DNA of 64,000 nt. Source: Ryuthela nishihirai. Taxonomy: Eukaryota > Arthropoda > Arachnida > Araneae > Heptathelidae. Positions 21,187 to 32,794 of this stretch are shown here, piece by piece. The notes under the pieces are model-generated. The model made no database searches. It was given only the letters and a program-made list of their open reading frames with translations, and was not told where the DNA came from. Within the stretch, counting starts at the first letter, position 1; the number at the start of each line of letters is the position of its first letter. Both the position numbers and the translations under genes were made by a program. The stretch lies in NCBI GenBank assembly GCA_038380435.1, contig JAWZYU010000019.1, positions 23,399,801 through 23,463,800 of the forward strand, written 5' to 3'.

Positions 21187-23295
21187 TAACCCTTACCATG
21201 CCAGGTCTGAAAAATTTAATTGTACCCTGTGGCTAGATATTTTTTTCAACTGTGTTCAGGCAAAAAAAGTGAACTTTACAACTCTTTTGTCAAATAACTA
21301 GTAAAAGGAATTATGGTATGTTATATGCCAAATTAATCAGCATTTAATTCTGGATTTTCTAAGAATAACACATTTAACAAAAAGGATGAAATTTTTGTTT
21401 AACAGGGCTTTTATAGAGGCATACATTAAAGAAACATATCTGGCAGTGCAAATAAAAATTTATTTAAAAATAGATAATGCATATCAATAGAAAGGCTATT
21501 TGTTTATGAATAAGAGGAAAATAATTTTTTTCTTAAATAAAGAAAATTAATCTCTTCTTTGAATCTTTTTCACAATACTGTACTTGAGAAAATTCCAGGC
21601 TTTTCACCAGCACTGACCAGTAAAATAAATAAGTCAACAGAAATAGGTCATGTTATATACCACATTAAAGAACATTTGAGTTAAGAAAATTGACGAAAAT
21701 TTAAAAAGACAATTTTATAAGCATTTTTAAAGAGAATTGCAAGGTTTTGTTGCATTTCAAATTCAGTAAAAAATTTAAAAAAATTAATTTTGCTGTATTT
21801 TCTTAAGTATTTCACTACCTTAATATATATATGATTTATAATATTTTTATCAATACTCAAATCTTGTATTTATTTAATTTTTACATAATTATTTGGCCAT
21901 TCATGCAAACAATGCACAATGCTGATTTTGTCCTGATCAGCAAACTCTAAGACTAAGGTAGCAGTATTACTAAAATTTATTTTGCTTTAAAAAAAGATTA
22001 AATAAAAAGTAAAAAAAAAAAAAACTAAAATGGGAAGTAATGAAATTAAATAAAAATATTTCCTACCAAATATAGTTTATTTTAACCTCTGAAATTTGAG
22101 ATCAAATCCTTCCAAGATCAATTTGCAATATATAATGATTACTATAAAAAAGTTGACTTAAAAATTAGAAATTCTGAATGCTAGTTATGAAATTACTGTA
22201 ATTTAATTCAAAATATTACTAAAAAGTCCTGTCATTTAAAAATAAATTTTTTGTTATGATGTCGTAATGAGATGTAGTAGCTACCATTTTAAGTCATGTA
22301 TACCTAATGATTTAATTTTTGTTCATATCAAAAATTATTCTTTCTAATAGCAGTATATGTTTGAAAAGCAATATAAATAATTCTAGAAGTAGTTGAAAAA
22401 CTGATATACCTATTCAGAATCTGAGAAAAGTCAGAATTCATCTGAATCACTCTCAGAATCAAAGAAATATTGTAGTTTAGAAAAAAATTCATGATTTTCC
22501 TGTTCAACTTGATAATATTCATCATGATTAATATCTATATGTGATAACGTATTTGCCCATCACTATTTAATCCTTTTAAAACCATATTTTATCAGCAAAC
22601 GAAAGTGCAAAAACACTTTGGTTACTTTCTGAAATATCCAATCTGTACAACTTAACATGTGCAGGAAATCAAAACTAGATGTTTGCTGATTGATATCACA
22701 CTCCTATAATGTTGCCAACCACATGATCAAAGAAATATCGTTTTTTCTCTTCGTATTCCATTCATAAAAGATATCTATAAAAAATAATTTAGAAAAAATA
22801 AATTTAATAATTAATAAATTAATTAAATAATTTAGCTAAAATAGTTTCAATCGCAAAACATATATTAAAATGATGCAAAAACGTATATGGTTGATTTTTG
22901 TGCAAATCAATGAAATCCTCCAGTAAAAAAAAATGCTCCTTTGGCATCTGACTTTATTTTATTGAGAACACAGATGGTTGGATGTTTATGAAATACCTCA
23001 ATTAACTCGCTGGAGCTCTCAGCTGGCTAGTGGGGGACTGTTCAAAATATAGAATAGTAGCTACAGCTTTGCAGTTATCTGGGCTGTGCTAATAGCAGTG
23101 TCAGCAAGAGAAAGGGCTTTTTATTTTCTGACATCAAACTGAGGAATAAATCGAAGAAAATTAACATTTTTTAGAAGCTCTGAAATGTCTTTTTAACATA
23201 CATATATATAAATAAATTAGTTCAAACTTTAAATATTTAAATTTTGTTAAAAAATTTTTATGTTGCTAAAGACTGATTTATGGTTCACAGCCATA
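21186..23295. mobile_element. piggyBac-like element inserted at a TTAA inside a LINE
   Basis: Starts TTAACCCTTACCATGCCAGG, a variant of the MITE end at 51372. Its first ~300 bases follow that MITE, including ATGTTATATGCCAAATTAAT and CTGGATTTTCT. It is longer inside. Minus-strand sequence at 22350-22540 reads an acidic run (DSESDSDEF), as in N-termini of piggyBac transposases, but this is weak and no catalytic motif was found. The right end is missing: LINE sequence resumes at 23296 after a gap of about 0.5 kb of LINE. Confidence 0.6.
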
Positions 23296-24345
23296 TACGC
23301 AGGCTTCGTGAACCATCAGGTGAAACTTATGTGTATTTATAAAAAATGTTCCTGTTTGTAATAGTGTTAGTTATTCCGAAATCATTAAGTTTACTTAGAT
23401 ATTCCTCATTGCCATTGGAACTATCAATGCCAAAGGGATCTAACATTCCTGCCCAAAGGTCAGAGTCATTACCAACTTTATCACTGAAGTCACCTAGCAA
23501 AAGATAAATATCTCCTTTCTTGACAGAGTTCCAAAATATCTTTGGCTGTAATCTTTCTCATCCTCATTGTGTCTCTGTAGGTGCATAACAACAGATAACA
23601 ATCAAGTCTTTTAATCTTAGTTTTAAATTTAGCTGTAAGAAATCTTTCATTTATGCAGTCACAGCCTAGAAAAGCAATACTGGCATGTCTGCTGATAAGC
23701 AAACATTACTGATTTAAGGTACACCTTGGAGATGCTTTTCATCTTCCCTCCCTGAAAAGAAAAATTTTAAATTATTTTTAAATATCTGACCTTTACCTAT
23801 CCATCTGGTCTCTTGCAAGCCCAGAATATCTAGGTAGTAATGTCAAAATTCATGTGTGAGGACACTAAGAGAATTATCTATAAGCAATGTTCTCACATTC
23901 CATGTAGCTGGAGAAAGAAAATGATTAATAGGATTTTTAAAGAAACTAGGTTTATTGAGAGAGATAGGGCCAATATCAAACAACCTCTTAATTGCAGGCA
24001 TGGAGCACAGTTGACATTTGCCGTTGAAAGCTATGCACTTATGCCAATGCCTAACCTAGTTAAGCATAGTTGAAAAAAGGAAAGTCTAGTCACCAGGTAC
24101 AATTCAGTTTTTCAGGCCTGGGATTAATCTTCATTGCTGGAGTCTGCAGGTGTTTACCGTTGAAAGCTATGCACTTACACCAATGCCTATCCTAGGCATT
24201 AAATACTTCCTGCAAGCCATTTTGTGAAAGTGTTTGGAGCACTGTTGTTGTAGTAGGGTCAGACATTAGGTGCTAGACTGGCCAGTTCTGTGTGACTGGG
24301 GATTGATACACAGCTCTCCTTCCAATGTATGCCTAAATACCATGG
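23296..24345 (-). mobile_element. RTE-like LINE, copy 5 (leader and endonuclease part)
   Basis: Complement of copy 2 from HKYTWVSPDG back through LGDFSDKV (23490-23520), CINERFLTAKF, the LGLQETRW block and the leader with GGTCAGACATTAGGTGCTAG and CTCTCCTTCCA near 24310-24335. A segment with CCGTTGAAAGCTATGCACTTA occurs twice (24011 and 24158). Together with copy 4 this makes one LINE split by the piggyBac-like element. Confidence 0.82.
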
Positions 24346-24349
24346 CAAA

Positions 24350-24598
24350 CTTTTTTTTACTGAAGTGAAAACTTTACTTACCAGTCTTTTTCTTTAAAAT
24401 TTGTCATTATCTTTAACCTTTTAATACTGTTGTCAAAGTTGGAAACAGGTGAAAATGGTAAGGTGCACAATCAAGGGAGTAAGGGGAATGCTCCCACAAA
24501 CAGCTCTGATATTGGTGATGAGTTTGAACCAAAACTGCACTACAGAGCCTTGTGTTTTTATGGCACAGAAACCAAATGCAAAAAATCCAAGTCTAACT
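24350..24598. other. Stretch between LINE and SINE, nothing recognised
   Basis: A 61-codon frame at 24430-24615 runs into the SINE-B copy and shows no family pattern. Confidence 0.4.
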
Positions 24599-24599
24599 C

Positions 24600-24905
24600 A
24601 CTGAACAGCTATTAGAAGATGGATGGGAGCCTAACAGCTGTTAGTAGACAAATGGGGAGCCTCCCCTCAACATCATACAATGTGTTCTTTAGCATTAACA
24701 CAATGTCTCTTCTGCACTTGGAACCACATCTTAATGTCTCATTGGATGGGAAGCAGCCTTTCCAAGAATGCATGGTGCCCCTTTCTAGCTGAAAGTAGGG
24801 TTAGCATTAATAGAGATAAATTTCAATGCAGGCACAGTTAGGACTCGAATCTGTGAACATCAGCTTATAAACCTGATGTGCAACAACTGAGCCAACCTCA
24901 CATCC
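24600..24905 (-). mobile_element. SINE-B, decayed copy
   Basis: Shows the AACAGCTGTTAG block, AATGTGTTCTTTAGCATTAA, the AATGTCTCATTGGATGGGA domain and, at the right end, a decayed tRNA-like head with GGACTCGAATC as box B complement. No clear target duplication. Confidence 0.75.
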
Positions 24906-25219
24906 TAAAAATAATGATTAAGTCAAATCTTAAAACGTCTTTAGTAGTATTTGAGCAGATATTATACTATTTCAGCAAGTTTAGTAATCTTGGGTAGATA
25001 CATCACATATTTATTTAAAAATATTTTTTAACCAACTGGTTTAGTAGTCATAGATAACTATGTCACATATTTCTTTATGATGCATTCAAGAAACATTTAT
25101 TATTGATATAAAATTACCTTTTTAATTAATGGAAATCAAACTACATTGGAACAACCTTATAAAAACGTATTTTACAACTCTGAATATAAGACTCCAAATA
25201 AAAAATATTTAAATCTTAC

Positions 25220-25276
25220 CGTATCAGCAAATTCTATAAATTTTGATAAATAGAACCACCAGCATACACTAGCCAT
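25220..25276 (-). CDS. ELOVL: ELOVL exon with KxxExxDT motif
   Basis: Nineteen codons, phase 0 at both ends, between CCACAG and GTAAG. The peptide is MASVCWWFYLSKFIEFADT. KFIEFADT is the first ELOVL signature (KxxExxDT), and CWW followed by a hydrophobic run is the usual membrane segment before it. It joins the histidine-box exon to give ADT-IFFVMRKK, as in known family members. Confidence 0.94.
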
Positions 25277-25372
25277 CTGTGGAAAAGAAACGTAATATAT
25301 TGAAATAACTTTACAGGTTAAATTGGGTTAACTACTAAAAATAACTGTTTTCTTACTATAATAAAAAAAAAT

Positions 25373-25553
25373 TACCCCCCTCAAGCAGCTGCTTTCCACA
25401 GAGGTCTGAAAGGACCCTGTCAGTTTAATAAGCCATAGTAGAAAGTCTGTAAAGATGGTGGGACCTGAGTATAAAGACAACACAAACATCCATGCCTTAC
25501 CAAGAGCTTAAACACAGGTTCCTTTGATCAGTAGCTAAGCACACTAACCACAG
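25373..25553 (-). mobile_element. SINE-A, decayed copy
   Basis: Complement of the family: CCCCTCAAGCAGCTGC at the 3' end side, then CAGAGGTCTG, CATAGTAGA and the tRNA-like head (AGGTTCCTTTGATCAG...). It lies about 100 bases from the ELOVL exon at 25220-25276. Confidence 0.8.
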
Positions 25554-25699
25554 GAAGGCTCTTTCTTAAATGCTAGAGGCAAGTATTGGTTTATTTCTTT
25601 AAATAATGAACTTGCTGAATGGCCTTGATAGGTTTTATCCATATTCTAAACAGCTTTCCAGTAGGTCTGCTACCCAAGTCTTAAGATTTGAAATCCTCA

Positions 25700-25745
25700 T
25701 GACATAGCCATTTATTTTGTGTGCCAAGTGCCACTCAGAGATAAA
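25700..25745 (+). mobile_element. SINE-B, short tail fragment
   Basis: TTGTGTGCCAAGTGCCACTC and CAGAGATAAAA match the distal end of SINE-B in the opposite orientation to the copy at 2693-3086. Confidence 0.5.
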
Positions 25746-26149
25746 ATAATAACATTTACTTCACTATATATTAATAAGGCTTTGTAACATATCCTTTGAC
25801 AAATGTTTTGAGAATAATGTTAGAAGCCAAATAGACCAGTCAATGATGCACTGAAACAACTATATTTTCTTAAATTAACTATGTTCATTCCCTTTTATAA
25901 TTATACAAAATCTTAAACATTTTTTTTATCTGAATTGAACCAATCATGTAAAAACATGCTGATATACTTGGCAATGCAAATTGGTGCAATATCATTTCAA
26001 CAAGTATTCACTTTGTAATTTGGGACAAAAACTGTTAATTAGTCTATTTTTGGTAGGGCAGGCAATATCTATATTGTGATAATATAAGTGAATATACTTG
26101 CCATGTTCCTGAATAATTATTTCTGAAATGGAAACATATATTGCACTGA

Positions 26150-26480
26150 AATTTGCAACTGAAGCTTCAAAAATGTTGTGCTAAGTTTAAAAGAATTAAT
26201 TTTAAAAATGTAACTCTGAAAGACCGAGAAATAGACAAAACTTATACCGTGACAGGTTATTAGCTAATATGGCAATCACGGTTTGTTTATAACCATGGTT
26301 GAGGATGAATATGACTGTTTTAAACAAGAGATTCTTAAAACCAACAGTATTCTTCTTGATAAAAAGGGAAAGACATAGTTTAATCATAAGGCAATGGAAC
26401 TTATTTCTAAAATAAATGAGTGCAAGGATAAACTGAATAAATACCCTATTGATCTTAAGCATGCTGTTCATAAAATCTAT
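26150..26480 (+). mobile_element. RTE-like LINE, copy 6a (endonuclease-RT linker)
   Basis: Plus-strand reading gives LQLKLQKCCAK, LKDREI, a broken EEEWDHFKQ-like block, and HKAMELISKINECKDKLNKY, matching copy 2 at 16670-17000. It stops at 26480, where LINE sequence continues on the other strand. Confidence 0.75.
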
Positions 26481-27190
26481 TCACCAAACTAAAGTTATGC
26501 ATATGGGCAACAAACCAATGCATTCTCTCTTTGCACAATAAGTTGCTAAAAGGAAGTTGTTTACTCCTTTGCCTAACCTCATGACTACTTACAAAGTGAA
26601 ACCACCTAATGCCCAAGATACTGAGTAAGCATCAAGTTTCCTGTTATCTTGGTTACAAAGTGTCCAAGTTTCACTATCATAACTAACTCTAGAAAGAATC
26701 AAACTATTATACAACCTAATTTTAGTCTTTAGGTGTATATGCCTATTTTTCCACACTCTCCAAACATTCTAAGGTCTCAGCAGCAATCCCTATTCTTCTC
26801 TTTATCTCATGCTGCACATCACCAGTATCTGTTAAACAGCTTGCAAGATAATTAAAAAGCAATTCTCACCATTTTAGTTTTCTTCAGTTTATCACCAAAC
26901 CTACTCTATTACCAGTAAACAACCCTAATGAAAGAATTCTCATCAACATCATCAGCCAATAAAGTGAAATCATCTGCATAATCTAAATCAGAAAAATTTA
27001 AATCTCTGGATCATTTAAAGTTCAAAATTTTCTCCTTGAAGTGAATTATGCATAACAAAATCAATAACGAAACTAAAAAGAAAAGGAGGCAAAATGCACT
27101 CTTGTCGAACTCCACTAGCAAGGTTAAACAAATTGCTATAAGCTTTACCAACTCTCACACACGATTTAGTGTAATTATAGAGAGTTTGAA
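26481..27190 (-). mobile_element. RTE-like LINE, copy 6b (inverted RT and C-terminal part)
   Basis: Complement of copy 2 from the FGHV-ANRVMN region (26490-26560) through ILGIRW, SETWTL, the leader of the C-terminal part, YADD and SPFLFSFVID (27060-27090), down to the RT finger region. The 3'-most ~200 bases of the LINE are missing. Facing copy 6a across one junction indicates an inversion. Confidence 0.8.
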
Positions 27191-27194
27191 ACTT

Positions 27195-27480
27195 TTTAAA
27201 TTTAAGAAATAAAAGACATAATTTTTCTACTATATAATTATTAATAAAATATTACTATTTGCAGTTTCCCCCATCATCCGTTAACTCATATTAAATCTTT
27301 TAGGAAGTGATAAAAAGTAATGTAAGGTAAAGGAAAAACTTCATTCTCTTTGGAAACAAGATTCCCAAATGCACCAGAGGCAATATGCACTCTAGTTTAC
27401 TTTGCACTTAACATTTCACATTTGTTACCATTGAGATAAGCCCATTTTGTCATGCTCCATTGCTTACATATATCAGTGTT
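27195..27480. repeat. Repeat shared with 49800-50060
   Basis: Both places share AATAAAAGAC, TAATAAAATA.TACTATTT, AAAACTTCATTCT, AGAGGCAAT.TGCA and GTTTA. Each directly adjoins the upstream end of a minus-strand RTE LINE. Type unknown. Confidence 0.55.
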
Positions 27481-28640
27481 AATGGTAAAATTTTTGTTAC
27501 TTATACACTGAGATTATCTTTTATTACACAATGGACACCATATGCTGCAGCCCTGCATCTATCTAGTAGTGAAGTGTAACTTTTGAGCAGGGGAAGCAAT
27601 TATCATAAGCAGTGCTTTAACTAAATTGGAATGTCATTCTGGTAATCAATATTTCTAAATCATTGAACTGTAATATTGTTCTGATACTCGATGTTTCTGA
27701 ATCACTGAATGAGATTGCCATTTGGGCACTTGATCTTCCTAATCTATGAGTGGAAACAGTTACATACTTTTTATAGTAAATATTATTGAAAATCAGTATT
27801 ATACATTACTTCCTTTGTAGGAAAAATGTGAGATACTATGGTCTTGCAACAATTTTATTGTGAGAGTTGGAGGAAGGGGTTGAGAAAATGGTCCAAGCAT
27901 ATGAAAAAAGCTAAACATATATTTTAATATAATTTTATTTACTGGGAATTAGTTACTGCTTGTGGTTAGTGAAAAAGATAGAAAGTGGTGAAACATGATG
28001 CAATGCTACAAAGTGATAATGTAAGTAGTATCCATGAGAAAATTTTCTGGTGATTGAATATGGAAAATGGGACTTTCTGTTGTGGGATACAATTAGCAAT
28101 ACAGTACCAATGAAGCAAGGTTCTTCATACACTCCTAGCCCAACTAGTCTAGCAAACTGGTGCTTCTATTTATTATACAGTTTAATATAACAAAAGAATT
28201 CAAAGAATATTATATAAATATAAATTTCATGTTAGAATAAAGTAATTAAAGTTATGAAAATACTTTTACTCTTATGCCAAAACATTTATGAATATATTAT
28301 GTTTAAAGTTATGAATATATTACATTTATAAACATATATATTCATAAAGAAATATATTATGAATATATATGTTTATGAGAATTTTAAGGGGCACATTGCT
28401 TCCCTTGCTTTACCACTGCATCGATCAGTCTCTTAGGAAATGGTCCTGGTCATGATAAGAACTTCCATAGCAGCAGTTACAGTTTGTCTATGGTAGCTAG
28501 TTACGGTTGGATCTGATACCAACTACCGATAAACCAACTACCGATAAATCTGTAAATCCATTTGTGCAAATGATAGTGACTGACCTTGTTGGATAATTAT
28601 GAGTAACTTCTTGAGACCATTAGCACAAACAATATTCAAG
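27481..28640. other. Intron stretch with a weak 44-base tandem pattern
   Basis: 27630-27770 holds three poor copies of a unit with TCT.ATTTCTGAATCA-like sequence (TTTCTAAATCATTGAA, TTTCTGAATCACTGAA, CTTCCTAATCTATGAG). 28285-28380 is a palindromic ATATATTCATAAA region. No gene seen. Confidence 0.4.
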
Positions 28641-28671
28641 AACAGACAAGGATCTAGGGAAAAAAAATAAA

Positions 28672-28685
28672 GGGGGGGGGGGGGG
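28672..28685. repeat. Poly-G run
   Basis: Fourteen G bases in a row in otherwise AT-rich DNA. The flank at 28690-28830 contains further purine- and pyrimidine-rich tracts of unknown origin. Confidence 0.9.
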
Positions 28686-28977
28686 CAAGAAACTCAACCA
28701 TCAGAAAAAAGTGGAGGGATGGTCCCTCTCCATTTTGGAAGCCCTTTAAAAAATATAAGTTTCTCATTTTTTTTGCCTCTGTTACCCTTACTAGCATTCT
28801 CAAGGAAGGGTGTCCCCTCCCCCCAGATCTGGCCCCATTCAAATCTGCATTTGCATACCACATGTGGAGTGATACAACAAGGAGGCCATCCAACTTCCCA
28901 CACTCCTATAATCTGATCATGCTCAAATGCATCTATATCCATCAGTAGGAGATAGCTGTTGATATGGTTGGGCTGTT

Positions 28978-29344
28978 GTGTTTCTGAGTGGCAATTTTTT
29001 TGTGCATAATGGGCTAAATGGCCAGGTCACAAGGACCCCGAGGGCTCAGAGAAGGTTGTGGGAGGTGGTCCACTGGACCGCTGTTAGGAGACAGATGGTA
29101 GCCTCTTGTCAAGACCATCCAGCATGTTCTTTAACATGCACAGAGTATGGCTCTCCTGCACACATGGTCATGGCTTAATGTCCCATCTGATGGACAATGG
29201 TCTTTCCAAGTCCATCGGTGTCTCCTGTTGAGGGGAGGGTGGGGAATTTTGTAGAGAGAAATCTCAATGCTGGCTCAGTAAGACTCGAACCTGGAAAATG
29301 CAGATTACAAGCCTGCCATGCTACCAACTGAGCCACCCTCACCC
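28978..29344 (-). mobile_element. SINE-B, nearly full copy
   Basis: Runs from GTTTCTGAGTGGCAATTTTTTT to the tRNA-like head ending in GAGCCACCCTCACCCC. The central ATGTTCTTTAACATGCACAG and AATGTCCCATCTGATGGAC are kept. Near-identical TGATATGGTT (just upstream) and TGATATTGTT (just downstream) may be the target duplication. Confidence 0.85.
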
Positions 29345-30362
29345 CACTGATATTGTTAGCTAAAGGGTTGTTGTGCCATCTACACTTCATCCCCAATATT
29401 TGCTATCAACACTTTTATAACTTGTTGCAGACAATTACAGTACTTGAAAGCATTTGGTTTAGACACTCAGCACTTGCCCTGCAACTTCTCACATATATGC
29501 ATTTATCATGGAAACATAAATCATTTTGAATATATATTTGCCCTGTGCTCACATGCTGATTTGCATACAAATCTGACTACTCCTTCTAATTGGGGGCAAT
29601 TTCAATGTTGAGCAGTGTACATGTGTATACAGTATAATTTATTTCCCGATATTTCTGGATTACACCAAGAGAGACAAAGTGATATTCACTATAAGCATCA
29701 ACCAATATATACCACTAAATATTTAGCACAATTTTTATATTTTAAACCCTTACTTACAGTGTCAAGCTTTTTCTCTCTCTAAAAATGAAAACCAACTTCT
29801 GAGTCTTATTATGAAACAACTAATGATTTAAATAGTTTACACTGAATACTAAAAGAAAAAGTATTTAATTCTGAACAAAAGCTATAAAAATAAAAGGTAT
29901 GTAAGCAAAAAAAACATGTTGCAAGTTCATTTTAAGTGACTTTTGAAAACTGATTAATCAGTTTCTGACTTTAAAGGTTAAATAATGTACGATGACCAGA
30001 ACTGGGAAATTCACTTGCCCAAAGCAAATTTTCTGCAATGTCTTACTTTCCAAGCATAGAAAAATTACAATAAAATATTCCCAGGGAAAATATCAACTTT
30101 TACCATGAATGCATGCATATCATTAATTTCATCGCAAGGTCTTTTTTTTTATCACATAAAGCAAGATAAATGTTTGGTCCCACCCTCTTACATTTGCATA
30201 TGACTTTGCTTTAGTTAGTAGTAAAAACTACTGGCTATTAAGATTTTTCCAAATTTACCATCCACTCTGATGAGTATATCATATACATTGAGTAATGAAA
30301 AACATTCAGGGGAACAGTAACAAACAGACAATATGCAAAAAAAGCAAAATTTTTATACGTAC
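29345..30362. other. Intron stretch, no recognised gene
   Basis: AT-rich. TGAGCAGTGTACATGTG near 29612 weakly recalls the MITE end at 10872, but no partner repeat was found. The ELOVL exon at 30363 follows. Confidence 0.4.
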
Positions 30363-30443
30363 ACCAATAGCTTCAGGACTTTTAGTGTAGTCTACAGGTT
30401 GACATTTCCAGCTGTATTTTCCGAACCATCCATAAACTCCAAA
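30363..30443 (-). CDS. ELOVL: ELOVL exon (lumenal loop, CQPVDY segment)
   Basis: Exactly 27 codons in phase 0 at both ends. The acceptor is TATAG just above 30443 and the donor is GTACGT at 30357-30362. The peptide starts FGVYGWFGKYSW and contains CQPVDYTKSPEAIG, the ELOVL motif usually written C.PVDYS.SP.A. It joins in frame to the next exon (MASVCWW). It is too short to stand out as an open reading frame and was found by its protein pattern and splice sites. Confidence 0.93.
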
Positions 30444-30734
30444 CTATATAAAAGGTAAAATATTTAAGAATCATAAAACTCTACACTAAAAAATATTTTA
30501 AACACCACAATTACTATGTATAAATTATGAAAAACATATATGATACTAACAACAATGAGATAATTGATTGTTATGTTAGTGTAAGTCATATTTTAAGTTC
30601 TGTAATTCTAAAGCTTTTATCAAAAAATAGTGTCAATGGAGATACAGCTGTTTGCAACACCCTGGCAATGCAATTAAAAATAAACAAGTTTTATGTGTCG
30701 GTGCTCTCACATATATACATAAAAACTCTCATGT

Positions 30735-31000
30735 AGTCATGGGCTAGAGAGGTCCTATAAGACTGTAATTTCATTCTCCAAACACGTCTGTCCTGAGATA
30801 CAGCTGTTGCATCTAGCCATTTGTAAGCCAATTCTAACAAGGTCCTGTTCAACATTGTCTGCCCTTGTATCCTAAATCTCGCCCTTTTTCTGAGGCTTTC
30901 AGGTACACTATTCATAATCCTATTTGCTAATTTGCAGTTGGGAAACATGGACAAGCCAATGCAGTCTTCCTTTGCACATATGCAGCTCAAATTCTGATGG
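30735..31000 (-). mobile_element. RTE-like LINE, copy 7 (3' fragment)
   Basis: Minus-strand frame gives CKLANRIMNSVPESLRK and RFRIQGQTM, then QDRRVWRMKL, matching the last 80 codons of copy 2. Only about 265 bases remain, as is common for 5'-truncated LINEs. Confidence 0.8.
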
Positions 31001-31156
31001 TTCACTTTCACTTTTTTTTTCACCTGTTTATTTTTATTTACATCATAATTATTATTTGGGGACCTTACCTTTTTAATTTGAACCAGAACTGTTACCTCTC
31101 TGATCAATGCTAACTGTCACCATGAGTACCAAGGTCACAACCACTTGAATTATGAA

Positions 31157-32442
31157 TACAAGGGTGTTCAAAAAGTTCTTGACATGCATCTACAGAATAA
31201 AATCCATTGCACCTATCTCAACAAAACTTTTACTGTCCTCCAAAGTATCCCCTCCATTTCTATGCAAAGTTGAGACATCTATGCCAATTCTGGAATGCTT
31301 GGTGGTGAATACTTTGCAGTTCTGAACGAATGCATTTTGCAAGGTCTTGCATCCTTGTAAACGGCTTCCCAGCAAGTTCCTTTTAATTTTTGGAAAAACC
31401 AAAAATTGCATGATGCAAAGTTGGGTGAATACAGAATAGGATAGCCATTTGATTTTTTCCTGCTCCAGATAAGCTGTAACTTGCCAGGTTTTGTGAGCGC
31501 TGGCATTGTCACGAAAAATGAGAATCCTTGACATTCCTGTTGTTGGATGCTTCTCCTATATCTCTTTAACTATTTTGGGCAAAACAATGTTGGTGTAGTA
31601 TTGGACATTTATAGTCATTTTTTCAGGTAAGTTGTCCATGGCTATCACTCCTTAGGAATTGAGAAAAATATGAACATCCTCTTCCTTGCGCAAAAGCCTT
31701 GTTGGGGGATTTGGGGATGTGGTTCATCTTCCACAACCCAAACATAGTTGTCAATCTTTCTGGTAATAAAACCATGTCTCATCACCTATGAGAATGTCTA
31801 TTAACCATTTGGGACCACTAGGTTCAAACATTGCCAGCATCTCCTTGCACGAATGAATCGACTCTAGTCCTTTTTTTTGCTGTTCTGTCATTTTGTCACA
31901 GATCTTTTGGAACTTCAAACGTTGATGAATAATTGTTTCCACACTGCCAATCGATACACTGATATCCAAACTTATTACCTGAATGGTGATGTGTTGGTTT
32001 TCCTTAATGAGTTCACGAACAACAGCGATAGTTCTGTCATTCATGGTCTCCTTTGGTCTACTTGCATGAGGAAGATCTTCGAAGCTCTCCAGTCCTCTGA
32101 ATTTGCACATCCATCCCATAACAGTGCCATATGAACAGGCACGATCCCCATATACTTGGGATAAATTGACATGATTTTTTTTTCCTTCATCCCCCAAGCT
32201 GCATCCTTGTGAAAAAGTTAAATCTTACTCCATCTTCAGCAGGCTACATAGCAACAATGCACAGATTTCACAAACTGAACTTTATATGCTGCTAATGAAG
32301 AGAGAAATGATGATATAGACTTTGCTTTTGATGTGTAATGACAAGTTTAGACAAGCTTTCAAACTATCATAGTTCATTAACTACAGAGGAAGAAGTGGAA
32401 ATCTACAGATATGTGTCCTGAACTATTTGAATGCCCTCTGTA
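31157..32442 (-). mobile_element. Mariner transposon, full length but inactive
   Basis: The ends are TACAAGGGTGTTCAAAAAGT at 31157 and the complement of TACAGAGGGCATTCAAATAG ending at 32442, imperfect inverted repeats of about 40 bases bordered by TA. At 1,286 bp it has the normal mariner size. The transposase on the minus strand is broken by frameshifts. A second, truncated copy of the same kind is at 55012-55640. Confidence 0.88.
31190..32197 (-). pseudogene. Mariner transposase (broken, DD34D type)
   Basis: From the N-terminus: a helix-turn-helix region with YGDRACSYGTVMGWMCKF and SRPKETMNDR, then VVRELIKENQHIT and SIGSVETIIHQRLKF, then IGDETWFYYQKD with the first catalytic Asp (near 31780). 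After a gap with shifts come ILIFRDNASAHK with the second Asp and SPNFASCNFWFFQKLK. In the family this last block is SPDLAPCDY/F; the Asp of the CD position is Asn here, so the third catalytic residue is lost besides the frameshifts. Confidence 0.88.
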
Positions 32443-32790
32443 CATGTTCAGTTATGCAAATGTCCCTTGTTCTGAGATGTGTTAGCAGGTGTATGCTAGA
32501 TGGAGTCTTAAACTGTTAAGTTGCTAGAAGAGAGTTGCAAGATGATGAAATGTAACTATGATATGATATATATATATACAACCTCTATTGCCTATTTCTA
32601 TATATATCTAATCTAGCAGTGTTATGCTAGTGACGATTTATTTAGGAGTGTTCAAGTCAGAGCATGACCTGTATTTGGTGCTTAGACAAATCAATCCACA
32701 GCTTCTCAGTGATTTACTAAGTATTTAATCACTTTTAAGCTGTTTAAGTAACACGATGAAGAAGGGGGTAGAGGAAAAACTGTCTTGAGC
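32443..32790. other. Short intron stretch with AT dinucleotide run
   Basis: Contains GATATATATATATAC near 32565 and a TATATATATC run near 32605. Nothing else recognised. Confidence 0.4.
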
Positions 32791-32794
32791 TGGG

